Below, in pieces: positions 33,357-44,712 of a stretch of 64,000 nt of DNA. Source of the stretch: Pohlia nutans (Eukaryota > Streptophyta > Bryopsida > Bryales > Mniaceae); the NCBI GenBank assembly GCA_022496805.1, contig CM040085.1:10445811-10509810 (forward strand), written 5' to 3'. The notes under the pieces are model-generated. The model saw only the letters and a program-made list of their open reading frames with translations. It was not told where the DNA came from and made no database searches. The position numbers were made by a program, and so were the translations under genes. Each line of letters opens with the position of its first letter. Within the stretch, counting starts at the first letter, position 1.

Positions 33357-34941
33357 CAGTGGCTAGCAGAAATAGTTGTACAAGCCATGCTGATTTACAA
33401 AATTAGCTACCAATTCTACAAAAACTATCATAATATTGCAAGGAAAAGACCATAAGAGCATATAATTTCAAAAAACATATAGCACAACCTTTAGACTTTA
33501 AAATATAAACAAAAAATATATATGCAACAAAGATGTAAGATTCTTTTTGCAAAAACTGATATCATTGTACATTAATTGTAGAAAACAAAATTCATAATGA
33601 CTACTACCGTATGTAACTACCTTTTGCTTCGTAAACATCACCAACTCTTTGAGGCATAGAACATATCAACTTCCTAACAGTCAACATCAACCTCAATACT
33701 ATACCAGATTTCTTGTATCTTCTCCTATAAATCACTTTTGCTAGTGGATTTCCTCTCAGACCTTTTCATACAACGATCTACTTCATTCGAGAGGTATTCT
33801 ATATGATTGAGGTTAGGCATTTGCAGTGGATGCCAAATAACTTGAATTTTTTGTGCTAGCAACTAATCTACAACGTAATGTGTAGTGTGCTCGGGGTCAT
33901 TGTCATGTTGGAAAATATCATTCTCTTCTAAATCTTGCATGTGTATAGTGTCTATAAGTTTTGTTTCCAAAATGTCTTCATACACATATCTATCTATCTT
34001 CCCTTCAATCAAATGAAGTTTGCCAACTCCTTCCCAGCTCATGCAATCCAAAACCATTATGCTTCTTCCCGCGTGTTTAACTGTACATTGCATATGTTGG
34101 TCTAAGAGACGTTCTCCACTCTTTCTTGAACAATTTTGCCGCCTATCTGAGCCAAAAAGGTTAAATTTTGATTCATCAGAAAAAATGACAAAACATCAAT
34201 CTACCCCAAGTTACGTGGCTGCACTTCTTCGCCCATTTAAAACGACGCGCTCAATGCTTCTTTGTCAAAAGTGGCTTTTTGGTCTTGACACATGCTTGCA
34301 GCCGTTGCATCTGAAGGCTCCTTCTAATAGTGTCATCACTCAATTGCATGCCTTCATATTGTAATCCTCTTCCTATTGCTGCAAATGTACTAGTACATCG
34401 ATCATTTAACCTCCTTACAATTTCACGGTTGCCACGTTCATCAAGAATTCGAGGTCTACCAGGTAAAGTTCTATCTCTTAAACACCCTCTCTCATGAAAT
34501 CTTTGCACTATGTCACTACAAGTGCTTCAGAGAATCCCAAAAATTGCTGAAATTTTGCCATATGAGTTGCCTCATTTATGCATCTCAAGAATTGCCCTTC
34601 GTTGATTTTCAAATCTCCTAGGAGCCATAGCAAATCACTTGTAACCTTTCCAAAACACAAAAAAGTGTAGGACAAGAAAGCCTCAAATCAACACTTGCAT
34701 TGAAAAGATTGTGGTGTGCACAACTTCTATGCATATTTAATTGTACACACCACTTCCAGATCTTTCAATCTGTAGGTCCTCCAAGTGGCTAATTTTGAGA
34801 ACATTTTCATTCATTGCATGCCTTGTGTTATTCTTTCTAAATTTGGTCGGAAAAATCATCTCACAACTACATTGTTCAATCACCGCCTCAGCCATTTTGA
34901 AATTCACTATGTCACTGTCCGAACGCTTCTGCTAACCACTG
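33357..34941 (-). mobile_element. Tc1/mariner transposon, 1585 bp
   Basis: Inverted ends CAGTGGCTAGCAGAA and TTCTGCTAACCACTG, with TA duplicated at 33355-33356 and 34942-34943. The undisturbed target (CTCTTAGTTGCATTTTAT) is visible in a sister MITE at 37018-37035. It encodes a decayed transposase on the minus strand. Confidence 0.9.
33740..34630 (-). pseudogene. Tc1-type transposase, decayed
   Basis: Minus strand. The N-terminal paired-like helix-turn-helix part includes GCLRDRTLPGRPRILDERG (34430-34490) and RRLNDRC. Next comes the first catalytic Asp in FSDESKFNLFG (about 34150-34190). After WEGVGKLHLIEGKIDRYVY comes the second Asp region FQHDNDPEHT (about 33880-33910). The third acidic site survives as NLNHIE near 33790. 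The reading frame is broken by at least one in-frame stop (after VVD, 33863) and by interruptions between 34094 and 34250, so the protein should not be functional. The full family length is about 340 aa. The DDE chemistry and TA target are those of Tc1. Confidence 0.85.
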
Positions 34942-35208
34942 TAGTTGCATTTTATATTGCATCTTTGGAATTCTCCAAATTTGAAGAGGGGTGTGGGCAG
35001 TTAGGGATTAATGTTATGATTTGAATACTAAGAGTTATCAATGTATGAAATTAAATCACATAAAAAATTTCCTATTCATTTTCAAATATATATTTTGTAG
35101 GAGGTATGCGACTAAAAAGAAAAACTAGGTTGTTAATAACTATGGTATGGAATTGAGAAATGTCAATCCCAACAACAAGAATGTTCTAGTATACAATATA
35201 TATGTTAA

Positions 35209-35697
35209 CCCCTAAACATCCTTACCCCTGTCCAAATTGGGTAGTTTTGCAAAGATGCATTATAAAATGCAACTAAGAGGGATGTTTTGAACTTGATGTG
35301 TTATAATGAAAGTTGTACATCATGAATTTTAGATTCTATATGTACAGTTAGAACTGCAATTGCTATCACCAATATTTTTCTATAAAATTTGAAATTTAAA
35401 ATTTAAAATTATTTTGTAATTTGATTACAAATAAGATATTGATAATCTGTGGATGAAAAGTTGAATTTTTCAAGAGCACTTTTATACTAAAATCTTCAAT
35501 TTTTTTTGGTGAAACACTACAACATGAAATGAGGCATAAAAGTTTCACAAATCATCCTTTTTCTAATCGAATCACATATGCATGAAGCTAACTTCCCATA
35601 AAAGATTTAGTGAAAAATTCACATTACGGAAAAGTGCATGATGGATGAAAAAACAAAATTTGCTTATGCAAAATGTACATGGTTGGGTAGTTAGGGA
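35209..35697. mobile_element. TTAA-flanked MITE, 489 bp (class B, reverse orientation)
   Basis: CCCCTAAACATCC at the left and TTAGGGA at the right, TTAA at 35205-35208 and 35698-35701. About 90 bp shorter than full class B. Confidence 0.75.
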
Positions 35698-35701
35698 TTA
35701 A

Positions 35702-36507
35702 CCCTAAACAACCATCCCCTTCTCAATGTAGCCAAACTTTGATCTATAGTTCAATTTCTTGTTTTGAATTTGAGACGAATATTTTTTAAATATTTTTCAT
35801 AGATGAACCTATATGTTTACTATACATCTTGAATTTTTCATAATTTTCTCTTGGAAATTGAATTTATTGTGATTTTCTTAAGTTTTATGTCTTCAAAAGA
35901 TCATATTAATTACATTAAGTATCCAAAATTTATGAATTTCTATCTTGGGTGTAAATCACAATTAGGATCACTTTGGTAATTTATAAAGTTTTCAATTTGA
36001 AAAATTTGATAGAAAAACTATGTTCAAGAACAAATTGGCTTTTGACCCATTAAATTAGTAATTGCTATAAAAGATTCAACAATTGAAATTTTGATGAATC
36101 GTAAAGTGAACTAGAAACTAGACTTGATTACCTTTACTTTGCTAGTTCAATTCGAATAAAAAAATAATTTCAAAGTGAAAACTAAGTTTGACCATAGAAA
36201 GGACACAATATGTTCTCTCTGTCTTTTAGTGGTTAAGTACTCCATTGATCCTAGTATACTACTTGACGCTTTTAAGTTGAATCAAAATTTTAGAGTTTAC
36301 AAGTATACACTTATGAAAAGTTTCTATATCCAATTTTCTCTATGTGCACACAATTTTGCACCAAGTTGATGTTCTCCATGACCTGAACGGGAAAAGGATA
36401 AAAGACTTTCACATGCTTGAATGTTGAATCATTCAATTTGCACTATGCTTGTAATGCACAAATTTCTTGGAACTGAAAAAAACGAGCTTAGGCTTTTCCA
36501 AATTCTC
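35702..36507. other. AT-rich spacer, nothing recognised
   Basis: No conserved reading frame, repeat or RNA gene seen. Confidence 0.5.
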
Positions 36508-36511
36508 TTAA

Positions 36512-37089
36512 CCCCTAACTGCCCAGGCGTCCATTTTTTGGACGATGTACAAATTTCATCCAATTTTTCTCATCTGTCATGCACTTATTGTAGTGTGGAT
36601 TTATTTGCTACAGATTTTATGGGAAGTTAGCTTCATGCATGTTTGATTTGATTAAAAAGGAGATGATTTTGAAATTTTTATGCTTCATTTCATGTTGTAG
36701 AGATTCACCAAAAATTTCTAGAATCTTAGTCCAAAAGTGCTCAAAAGTGCTCTTGAAAAAGTCAACTCATAGAATCAAGCAACTAAAAAATCTCCAAAAA
36801 TCCCTACAATGAGAGTATTACATTCTAACCCATCATAACAAATTTCATCTACAAATTGTCAATATCTTGTTTGTAATCAAATTACAAAATAATTTTGAAT
36901 TTTAAGTTTCAAAATTTATACAAAATATCGGTGATAGCAATCATAGACCTAACCGCATGGATAGAATCTAAAATTCATAATGTACAACTTTTATTCATAC
37001 ATCAAGTTCAAAATATCCCTCTTAGTTGCATTTTATAATGCATCTTTGTAAAAGTACCCAATTTGGAGAGGGCTTTGGGCATTTATGAG
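36512..37089. mobile_element. TTAA-flanked MITE, 578 bp (class B)
   Basis: TTAA at 36508-36511 and 37090-37093. It contains the uninterrupted site corresponding to the Tc1 insertion point in 32839-35007. Confidence 0.75.
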
Positions 37090-37093
37090 TTAA

Positions 37094-38896
37094 AATGCTC
37101 TATAAAATAGAATGTTTGTACATTTTAGTTAATTAAAAAATGCATATAATATTGAGGGCCAAAATCTGAATATGTTTCATTATTTTATCTTTATAGAAGG
37201 AGGTTTTGACCTTCAACATCTTGCACATTTTCCATCAAATGAAATATACAAACACTTTATCTTGTAGAGTACGTTAAAAGGATTTTATAGAATCTAGTTA
37301 ACCTTTTAACGCCTAAGTGCTTGGGTGATTGTATTTTGTCGCAAGAAATTTTCAGGGTTAAAAGTAATTGTCTAAATTTTTTTTTTGGATTTTGGATTTT
37401 GGATTTTAAAAAGGTTATCTATAAAAAAATCTTGTTTCAATTCATTGGATAATATAAACCTTGGAATAGTGTTTTGTGGAGGGAGTTGGCATGACATTGC
37501 GTTGATGTGGAGGTGGCTTGACGCGTACTGTGGGGTTGGGCGCAACTAACATCAGATGCATATGTTGCAGTTGACTTGATTGCCGATTCTAGAAGCCACG
37601 TGGCGGTCTCAAACCCCTGCCTGATACGCATGGGAGGACAATGAATAATGAAATGGCCTGATGGAATTTTTTGGCTCATATTCTTTTGGCCTGCTCCCCC
37701 TTATACTCCTATGTCCTTTGAAGGTTTAAAGGTTCTCATATGACTTTTGTAACAGAGCAAAAACTAGCAATTTGGAAAGAGGGGTGGGGGCAGAGTTTAG
37801 GGGGCCATTTATTATAGTTCAACAATCACTATATGGGAGAAGCTCTAAAGTAGGGGCCGCTACAAAATGGCCATGGCCCTCCAAATATAGAACGTCATTT
37901 TTTGTTTTTGTAGTTCATTGTATACTAAAAACAAGGAAGATTTTTATTCATTAGAGAAAATCTGAACCCTCTACAAGGCCCTTACCACTTGTTACCAGCA
38001 AAACTAAATATTGATTCTGGGGAGCATAGGCTTCTTGATAGACTTTGGAACTCAACTTGTGTGAATCTCGTGAAGGATGGTAGCAAATTACTTATAATTA
38101 AAGATATTCTATTCAATCAAATGTTCCTACAATCTGAAATTATAATGATTCTTTACATGACATGCACGTATTGTTTATTTTATTTAATTGCATAGTCAGA
38201 CAATCACAGGGAATGCCACACATGAATGTGCAATGAAATAAAACAAGCAACTACGTTACGAGGAGCTCTGACCGAAATTGAACAGGTGAAAAACGAGAAT
38301 GCATTTCAATGGAATCATGGACGGAATATATTTGCTACAGTGATATTTAGCCCAAAAATGAGGATCCTCGCAATGCCTCTTTCCTATGGTCAGAGCCAAT
38401 GAAGCTATCGTTTCCATTTGCGGATAGTCACATGGAGGGCCATGAGTGCCATGATTGTGCAAAGGTAGTGCCATACATGCTCGTAATAATAAATAGATTA
38501 CAACAACTAAAAAAGCAAGTACTCCTGTACATCGTCAGTCAATATGCTCCAAATATATATATTTTTCCTATACGGATAATACTAAAAGGGTTGTACTTCT
38601 CTCTAACAGAGCTCCAGGAGCTTGCCACCAATTCCAAGTACATCCAACTATGAATGGATGGTCCTTTAGAATGAGACTCTTTCATAAAAGAGAAAGCTTT
38701 TTCACCTGGGCAGAGAAAGGGAAAAAGCCATAAAGCACAAAAAAGCAAATACCGGTATGTGAGACCCCTCCTTTGGGAGCTTACTTGAGGGTTCAAACTT
38801 TCTCCAATGTGCGGTGACATGCAGCGCTTCTGCCCTTTACTTCTGCCCTTTACTTGAGGGTTCAAACTTTCTCTAATGTGGGGTGGGTGGAAGACA
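37094..38896. other. Spacer without a recognised gene
   Basis: Short open frames (for example minus strand 37437-37679) match nothing I recognise. Around 38780-38880 the phrase TTACTTGAGGGTTCAAACTTTCTC occurs twice as a short direct repeat. Confidence 0.45.
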
Positions 38897-39067
38897 CACT
38901 ACTAGCAAAGGCATCACTTTATCACTCAGAACAATGTCAGATTTCACTCTACACACTTGTCCTATGTGACAAATCGCACTCACCAAGTTTTGAGCGCCTG
39001 TGCAGTGAGTGTGAAGTGGCGTTTGACTCACCTACCGAGTGAAAAGCGACGCCTTCTCCTTGTAGTG
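38897..39067. mobile_element. CACTA-type MITE, 171 bp
   Basis: Begins CACTACTAGCAAAGGC and ends CTCCTTGTAGTG, with the 3-bp duplication ACA at 38894-38896 and 39068-39070. A sister copy is at 45396-45567. CACTA termini with a 3-bp duplication define the CACTA (En/Spm) superfamily. Confidence 0.85.
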
Positions 39068-39940
39068 ACAGTGCTTTTGCACGAGTGTGACTGGGGTGGC
39101 GCAGCCACTGTGGAAGAAGGCAGCAGCAGCAACCAGGACCTCCCGAGCCTTTGCCGGTACAGTGCCTGTTTCAGGTGGGGACAACCGTAGGAGATGCTCT
39201 CGGGACGAGTCAGCACTCAACAGATGGCCTTGGGGTCCCCGCCACTGAGAAATTCGAAACTGTCCCGACTCCCGGAGGACCCGTAATGGCGCGGCTCACC
39301 TCGCGTCATCATTGACAAGAGTTTGAACATCCCGTGCCCGCAACCCCGTCACTACGGTATATCATCTACTCCGCGGCATTGCCAGCTTCTCGTGAGTTGG
39401 CGGCGAGAGTGGACTCGCCGACTCCTGAAGGAATGTTCCCAAATTTTCATTTGATCTTGCGATATGCAGTTTTGTAACTCTTTATTAGGTTGAATAGACT
39501 AAAATATTAACATTTCTTTTAAGAGTAAAAGGAAACTGGCCTTTTTGGTCCGGCCCCTTCTTATAGAAGCGTATGTGACAATTGTCCGTCATACGGCTCT
39601 GCCTATCTAAAAAGTATCTTGTTAGCCGAAATAGTACTGGAACAGGTTGTAGGCGTAATTACGTTAAACTAAAATATATATATATTTTTTATGTCTTTAT
39701 GGCCGCTCACGCCCTTTTTTTTCCCTGTGAGAAACCTTTGGCCTCTAATCTAAGCTCAGATAGTGAAAAATGCAAAGAGAGAAGTTACAAGAAGATTTCG
39801 AGCTTAGATTGGGCGAAGAGAACTGGCAGCCCAAATAGTAGGATGCGGCTCTGAAAAGCGTTGGTACTCCGCATCTTCACGGAGAGTTCAATTTCACTGA
39901 GTCCATGTTGGAGACAGCAGGGCAGTCGTTACACCATTCG
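39068..39940. other. GC-rich then mixed spacer 5' of the third P450
   Basis: 39080-39430 is GC-rich (CCCGACTCCCGGAGGACCCG and similar) and could be a gene or element fragment, but no product is recognised. Confidence 0.35.
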
Positions 39941-39949
39941 TGCAGGTCG

Positions 39950-40480
39950 CTACTTATGGCTCCACGCGAAACTCCTGATGATTTCCCTGCCAGCCCATCT
40001 CTTTCCATTGCCTCGAGATTGCTTCCTCTGTTTTTTCCTTTGTGGTGTACGGGAGATTGGAGGTCCTGTATGCTGAAGATTGCAGGAGCCAGCAAGGAAT
40101 GTTTGACAAGATTTTGAACATTGTCGTCATCATTGACAAGATTTTGAACATTATGTCAATATATCTATGCTTCACTTGAAATTCTTGATAAACTCCCTGC
40201 CAACCCATCTCTTTCCATTGCTCTGTTATTTCCTGTTAAAGCTCTGGTGTACGGGAGATTGGAGGTCCTGTATGCTGAAGATTGCAGGAGCCAGCAAGGA
40301 ATGTTTGACAAGATTTTGAACATTCCGTCAGTATATCTGTGCTCCACTTGAAATTCTTGATGAACTCCCTGCCAACACATCTCTTTCCATTGCTCTGTTT
40401 TTTCCTCTGTTAAAGCTCCGGTGTACGGGAGATTGGAGGTCCAGACCGTCCTGTATGCTGAAGATTGCAGGAGCCAATAA
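39950..40480 (+). repeat. Three tandem repeats forming the leader of the third P450
   Basis: The phrase GTGTACGGGAGATTGGAGG followed by GCTGAAGATTGCAGGAGCC occurs at about 40046, 40249 and 40421, so units are about 204 and 173 bp. The last unit ends about 30 bp before the ATG at 40508. If transcription starts within or before these units, the promoter or 5' leader is present three times. Confidence 0.75.
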
Positions 40481-40507
40481 GAGAGGTTCAATCTCTTTGA
40501 GAACAGA

Positions 40508-43179
40508 ATGGTGGCCAAGGATGAGTTTCTGGCCTATGGAATTACTGTCTGCTTCGGAGTTCCCCTGCTAATCCTCCTGGTGTATCTTTCTTTTGGAAAG
40601 AAGCAGAAGAAGCTGCCGCCAGGTCCGTTTCCATGGCCGGTGATCGGAAACCTGTTTCTCGGCGGCCCGCATCCTCACCAAGCGTTCACGCAGCTTGCGC
40701 GCCGCTACGGCAACATCATGACTCTCTACTTCGGAAGCGTGCGAGTGCTCGTCGTGTCCGATGCCAGCATGAGCAAGGAGCTTTTCTCCGTCAGCGATGC
40801 GAATTTCGCATCTCGTCCCATTCACGACCTCATGTCCACGACCTCCAAGTACATGAACTACGGCGAAGAGAATGTGTCGATAATGAGTAGTTTGTACACT
40901 CCGAAAGTGCGTGAGATGCGTCAATTGATTATTAGCGAGCTATTCACGACGCAGAAACTGGAGATGAAGAAGAGTACACGAATAGAGGAGATTCGGCGGA
41001 TGGTGGCGGCTATGACCGAGGGAATTACTAATAGTCCTGTTGATGTAAGAGATACTGTTAGTGAGTTGAGCCTGCGGATCAACTGTCGGATGACGTTTAA
41101 TAAAGCGTTTCTGAATTCGGGGGGAGTTCCGGGGAGTTCGAGTGGGAGTGGATTAGATCCACAGGCGTACAGGAATTTGGAGGCGGAGAATATTAAGCTC
41201 TTGGCCACTCACAACAATCAAGACATGATTCCTTGCCTCAGGATCCTCTTCGGCCGCTTTGATGTCGATGGCATCCATGCAAAATGGAAGGATGTGACCG
41301 CGCGCAAAGTCAGTTGCGCGGAGAATGTTTTGGAGTGGTATCGGCAACGTGGAAGTGCTCCAGTTTCTGAGGAGTCGGAAATCGACTTCGTGGAGACTTT
41401 GCTGCGTCTTACCAATAGCGGCAAGTACACGGCGACCATCGCTAGATCAATGGTTTTGGTGAGCTTCTTAATTACAAGAGTTCTGGATGCGAAGTAAACT
41501 AGCTTGATCATTGATCTCTGAAGTTTTTGTTAGTAGTACTATGGAGTTCTTGGGAAATTTTGAAGTCCTCACGTTGTTGCTATTTATTATGTGGTGAAGG
41601 AACTGTTGACAGCGGGATCGGACACGATAGCTGCGACGTTGGAATGGGCGCTTCTGGAGCTTGTGCTTCACCCGCAGTGCATGGAAAGGTTACATGCGGA
41701 GATTGATGCAAAGTTTGGCATGCTTGGGCCAGTGGAAGAGGAGGAGGCAGCTCAATTACCGTACCTCCAGGTACTCAGGCACATGATGTCAAATGTATTT
41801 TGATGAATACCGCCCAGTGAATTTTTTTTCATTTTTTCAAGGGAGTTCCATTGGCGATTGAAAATTGAAACTTGAAAAATAGATAGCAGTTTTTGGCGAT
41901 TTACAATTTCTTTTACTACAGATACATAGCTTTCTATAGAATTGTTGGCTATATGTACCAATGATAAGGAAAGATTATGGCGATATACTCAATTTTTTAC
42001 CCAATTTTTTACCCAATTTTTCTTATAGCAACACAGCAAGACCACAGCAAGTTGGTGATATATAGCCACAAAAAAATTTGCTGACTTCATCCAGGAATTG
42101 GTACCTCTGAATCTGTGTTTCGGAGTTTCTCGTTGTCATCAGTGGCTGGATTTTGATGTTTCATTTGAATTCTCCCAGGCCGTTCTGAAGGAAGTTCTGC
42201 GTCTCCACGCTCCCACGGCCATGGGCATCCCTCACAGCAACGTGGAAGATGCCACCCTGGGAGGATACCACATTCCGGCGGGAACAACAGTGATGGCCAA
42301 CTTATGGGCCCTGCATCGCGATCCCATGACCTGGGGCGATGATGCACTGGCCTTCAATCCTGACAGGTTCCTTGCCTCCGATTTGAGTGTGAATGGGACC
42401 AATTACCAGTATCTTCCGTTTGGAGCTGGAAGGAGGTCAGATGAATCATCAACCCTTAACTCCTAAAATGACAAATTCAATTGATCATATTCTGAAAAAT
42501 ATTATTCAAATTTTATATCAACGGATCTCAATGAAGAATATTTCAAATGTTGACTAAGAAACAAATAAATTTGAATAAAGAAACTCCATATAAGACCTCC
42601 AAATTGTTAAAGAAGCCAGGAGACCCGATTTAAAGCTCTTGGTCCTTTAGGAGTTAACGTCATGCATTTTCTCTCAATTTTGAGAGGGTCATTTTGATTT
42701 CATTATTTTTGGACATTATAGGGTCACATAGGGGTTAGGTTGAGTTTAATTTAGGTTGAGTGTTTTCAACAAATCTCAACTTAATCAAGGGCCACTTAGG
42801 GGGTTGGGTTGGAATTGGGTTGGGTTCAAAATTTCTAATAAAAAAAGAAAAAGAAAAAGAGGTGAACGAAATGAAGTTTTACTGGGTGATGAAACCCTAA
42901 TTTCTTATGACTTCGCTGAAATTTTTGCATTCTGAGCTCGAGTGTGTGTGATGTAGGATTTGTCCTGGACGAGGTTTGGCTATGAGAGTACTGTCTGCAG
43001 CTCTGGGCTCTTTCGTTCATGCGTTTGATTGGTCAGCCCCGCCAGGAGTTGAGCTCTCCGCCAACGAAGGCACACATGGCCTCAACATTCGACCCGAAAA
43101 TCCATCGCTTCTTCAAGTGAGCTTGCGCCCTGCAGCCTCAGTTTACCTAACCCTGAGCACTTCTACATCCAATTCATGA
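40508..43179 (+). CDS. Cytochrome P450 (A-type, CYP71-clan-like), four exons
   Basis: Exons 40508-41458, 41600-41770, 42179-42435 and 42957-43179, about 533 aa. Exon lengths and phases mirror the second P450 (exons 2 and 3 are both 171 and 257 bp). An N-terminal hydrophobic anchor precedes a KKQKK basic stretch and the PPGP hinge. The I-helix AGSDT is at 322-326, ExxR at 379-382 (E-V-L-R), then FNPDRF. The haem loop FGAGRRICPG, with Cys near 462, is split by intron 3 after the AG of an Arg codon. It has the full C-terminal tail that the second P450 has lost. Introns are short (141, 408 and 521 bp) compared with its paralogue. Probably an ER monooxygenase; substrate unknown. This is the most intact gene of the cluster. 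Confidence 0.95.
42460..42653. mobile_element. TTAA-flanked MITE, 194 bp (class A), in P450 intron 3
   Basis: CTCCTAAAATG to CCTTTAGGAG, TTAA at 42456-42459 and 42654-42657. The second P450 has no insert at the equivalent point (CAACCCTTTACTCATGC at about 22835-22850). Confidence 0.85.
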
Positions 43180-43253
43180 TTTATGACATGGTTTAAAATA
43201 TGTATATAGTCTTGATATTGATATTAGCTTGCATATTGATACGATCGCTCCTG

Positions 43254-43259
43254 AATAAA
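43254..43259 (+). promoter_or_regulatory. Candidate polyadenylation signal of the third P450
   Basis: AATAAA 75 bases after the stop codon. Confidence 0.45.
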
Positions 43260-44712
43260 TCCCGCTTGGCGGTCATTTCTATTAGCATATCTTGTTTTGT
43301 TTTGATTTCAAGACTAATGTGTGATATTCTACTTACAAATGACGTTTTGGTGTTCGCGGAATGATCAATTTATATTAGAGTTTCCTGGTTATCATATTAT
43401 CATTAGTTTCCTGGTTGTATTGCATTGATTATGCCGTTCTGGAAGAATAAAAGGTTACTGTAAATCGACTCTTTTGGATGTGTCGTGCATGTATTCATCA
43501 AGTTTTAGAGGGAAATGAGAAATAATCTGATAGGAACTGGAGGTTCAGGTCAAAGGTTTTAGTAAGTGAGCTAACATTTAGTAAAGCATATCAAGAAACT
43601 ATCTGGATCCGAGTCTCTAACAGACAGGTCCATGGTCCTTTAGTTATCGTTGTGCCTGCAGCGTCCTTGGCGAGGAGCCCAATTGTGTTGGGGAAAGGTT
43701 CTTTGTGTTCTTTCAAGTTTTGGCTCGGAGTAGCATGAAGTAGCATGAAGTAGAGATTAAATTCTGCTTGACATTTCTCTGTAGTAAGTCAAGTAGTTTT
43801 GTTGTATTTCTTTGTCTCTCGATCTCAGAATTTCAATTGCAGTATTGAGATAAGGCTCCATGCTCCAGTTATTTCAAATGGAATTCTGTCTTCCTGCATG
43901 GAGTTACACTGATGACACTAGGTTTGTTAACACTCATGTTGATTGAAGTTTGGAGAGATACTATAGGTTCGTCTTGAAATTTTAGGGTTTCATCACAATA
44001 TTTGGGGTGTTGAAGATTTTCAATAGTGAGGCACACAACCGATAAGTGTTGGAGAGGACAAACAAGAAGCTATTGGCAAATGTGTGTTGGTATGCTCAAC
44101 AATAATAATATTATGATAGGGTTTTTGTATTTTGATGAGGGTTTTTGGTGGTGTCTCTTGACCTTTAAACCCTTGTCACACCTGGCATCTCTTCATCAAC
44201 GAAGCTCATACCCCTCCCTGCCTCTGGGCATGTGGTTGAGATATGGTCTTTGTATTTCTGCATTGATCAGATTCTTTGAGAGAGACAAATTGTTACCATG
44301 AATGTACACTCAAAACTTAGGGCTAGGCATTCAAACCCTATACCATATTAGGAGATTCAATATCTCATGTAGTAGTTTTTAATCATGTCTTAAACAATCA
44401 TATTGTTTCTCTACTGTCACTAGATAAAATGGCCGGGAGTAAAGAATCATGTTAGCAACATTGGGATCACTCTTTTTTGGTGATTTGGTAGAGAATGTTC
44501 ATAAGAACATTGAAACCATTCCAATCTGGAATGTTCAATGCAGTGTATTGGGATAGTGGAGAATCACATGAGAAGCTCCAATCGAAGGGGGGTTTGCACA
44601 ACTATTTGTGCTAACCCTTGACGTCACCAATATTGATTGTTGCATAGCAGAATTTTTTGAGAGAGAACGAAACAACAGCCCGTTTGCAACTTGAGGGCGC
44701 GAGGAGTGCACC
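43260..44712. other. Intergenic region between the third P450 and pyruvate kinase
   Basis: Both genes point the same way, so this holds the P450 3' end and the pyruvate kinase promoter. Only unconserved short frames are seen, and no clear TATA box or MITE was identified. Confidence 0.5.

Larger units (their letters stand above)
23848..33720. repeat. Segmental duplication, copy 2 (matches 1-5702 and 13992-14935)
   Basis: Begins in intron 3 of the second P450 and continues through the last exon, the class B MITE, the AT-rich spacer, the tandem repeat array, the minisatellite and a Tc1 insertion, in the same order as copy 1. Differences are mostly insertions: 24721-25014, 25924-27681 and 29411-29989 here; 303-580, 1967-2416 and 5703-13991 in copy 1. 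The right limit is approximate. Confidence 0.8.
32839..35007. mobile_element. Class B TTAA MITE split by a Tc1/mariner insertion
   Basis: TTAA at 32835-32838 and 35008-35011. Removing the nested element and one TA leaves 582 bp, exactly the length of the intact copy at 1099-1680, which confirms the nesting. Confidence 0.85.
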
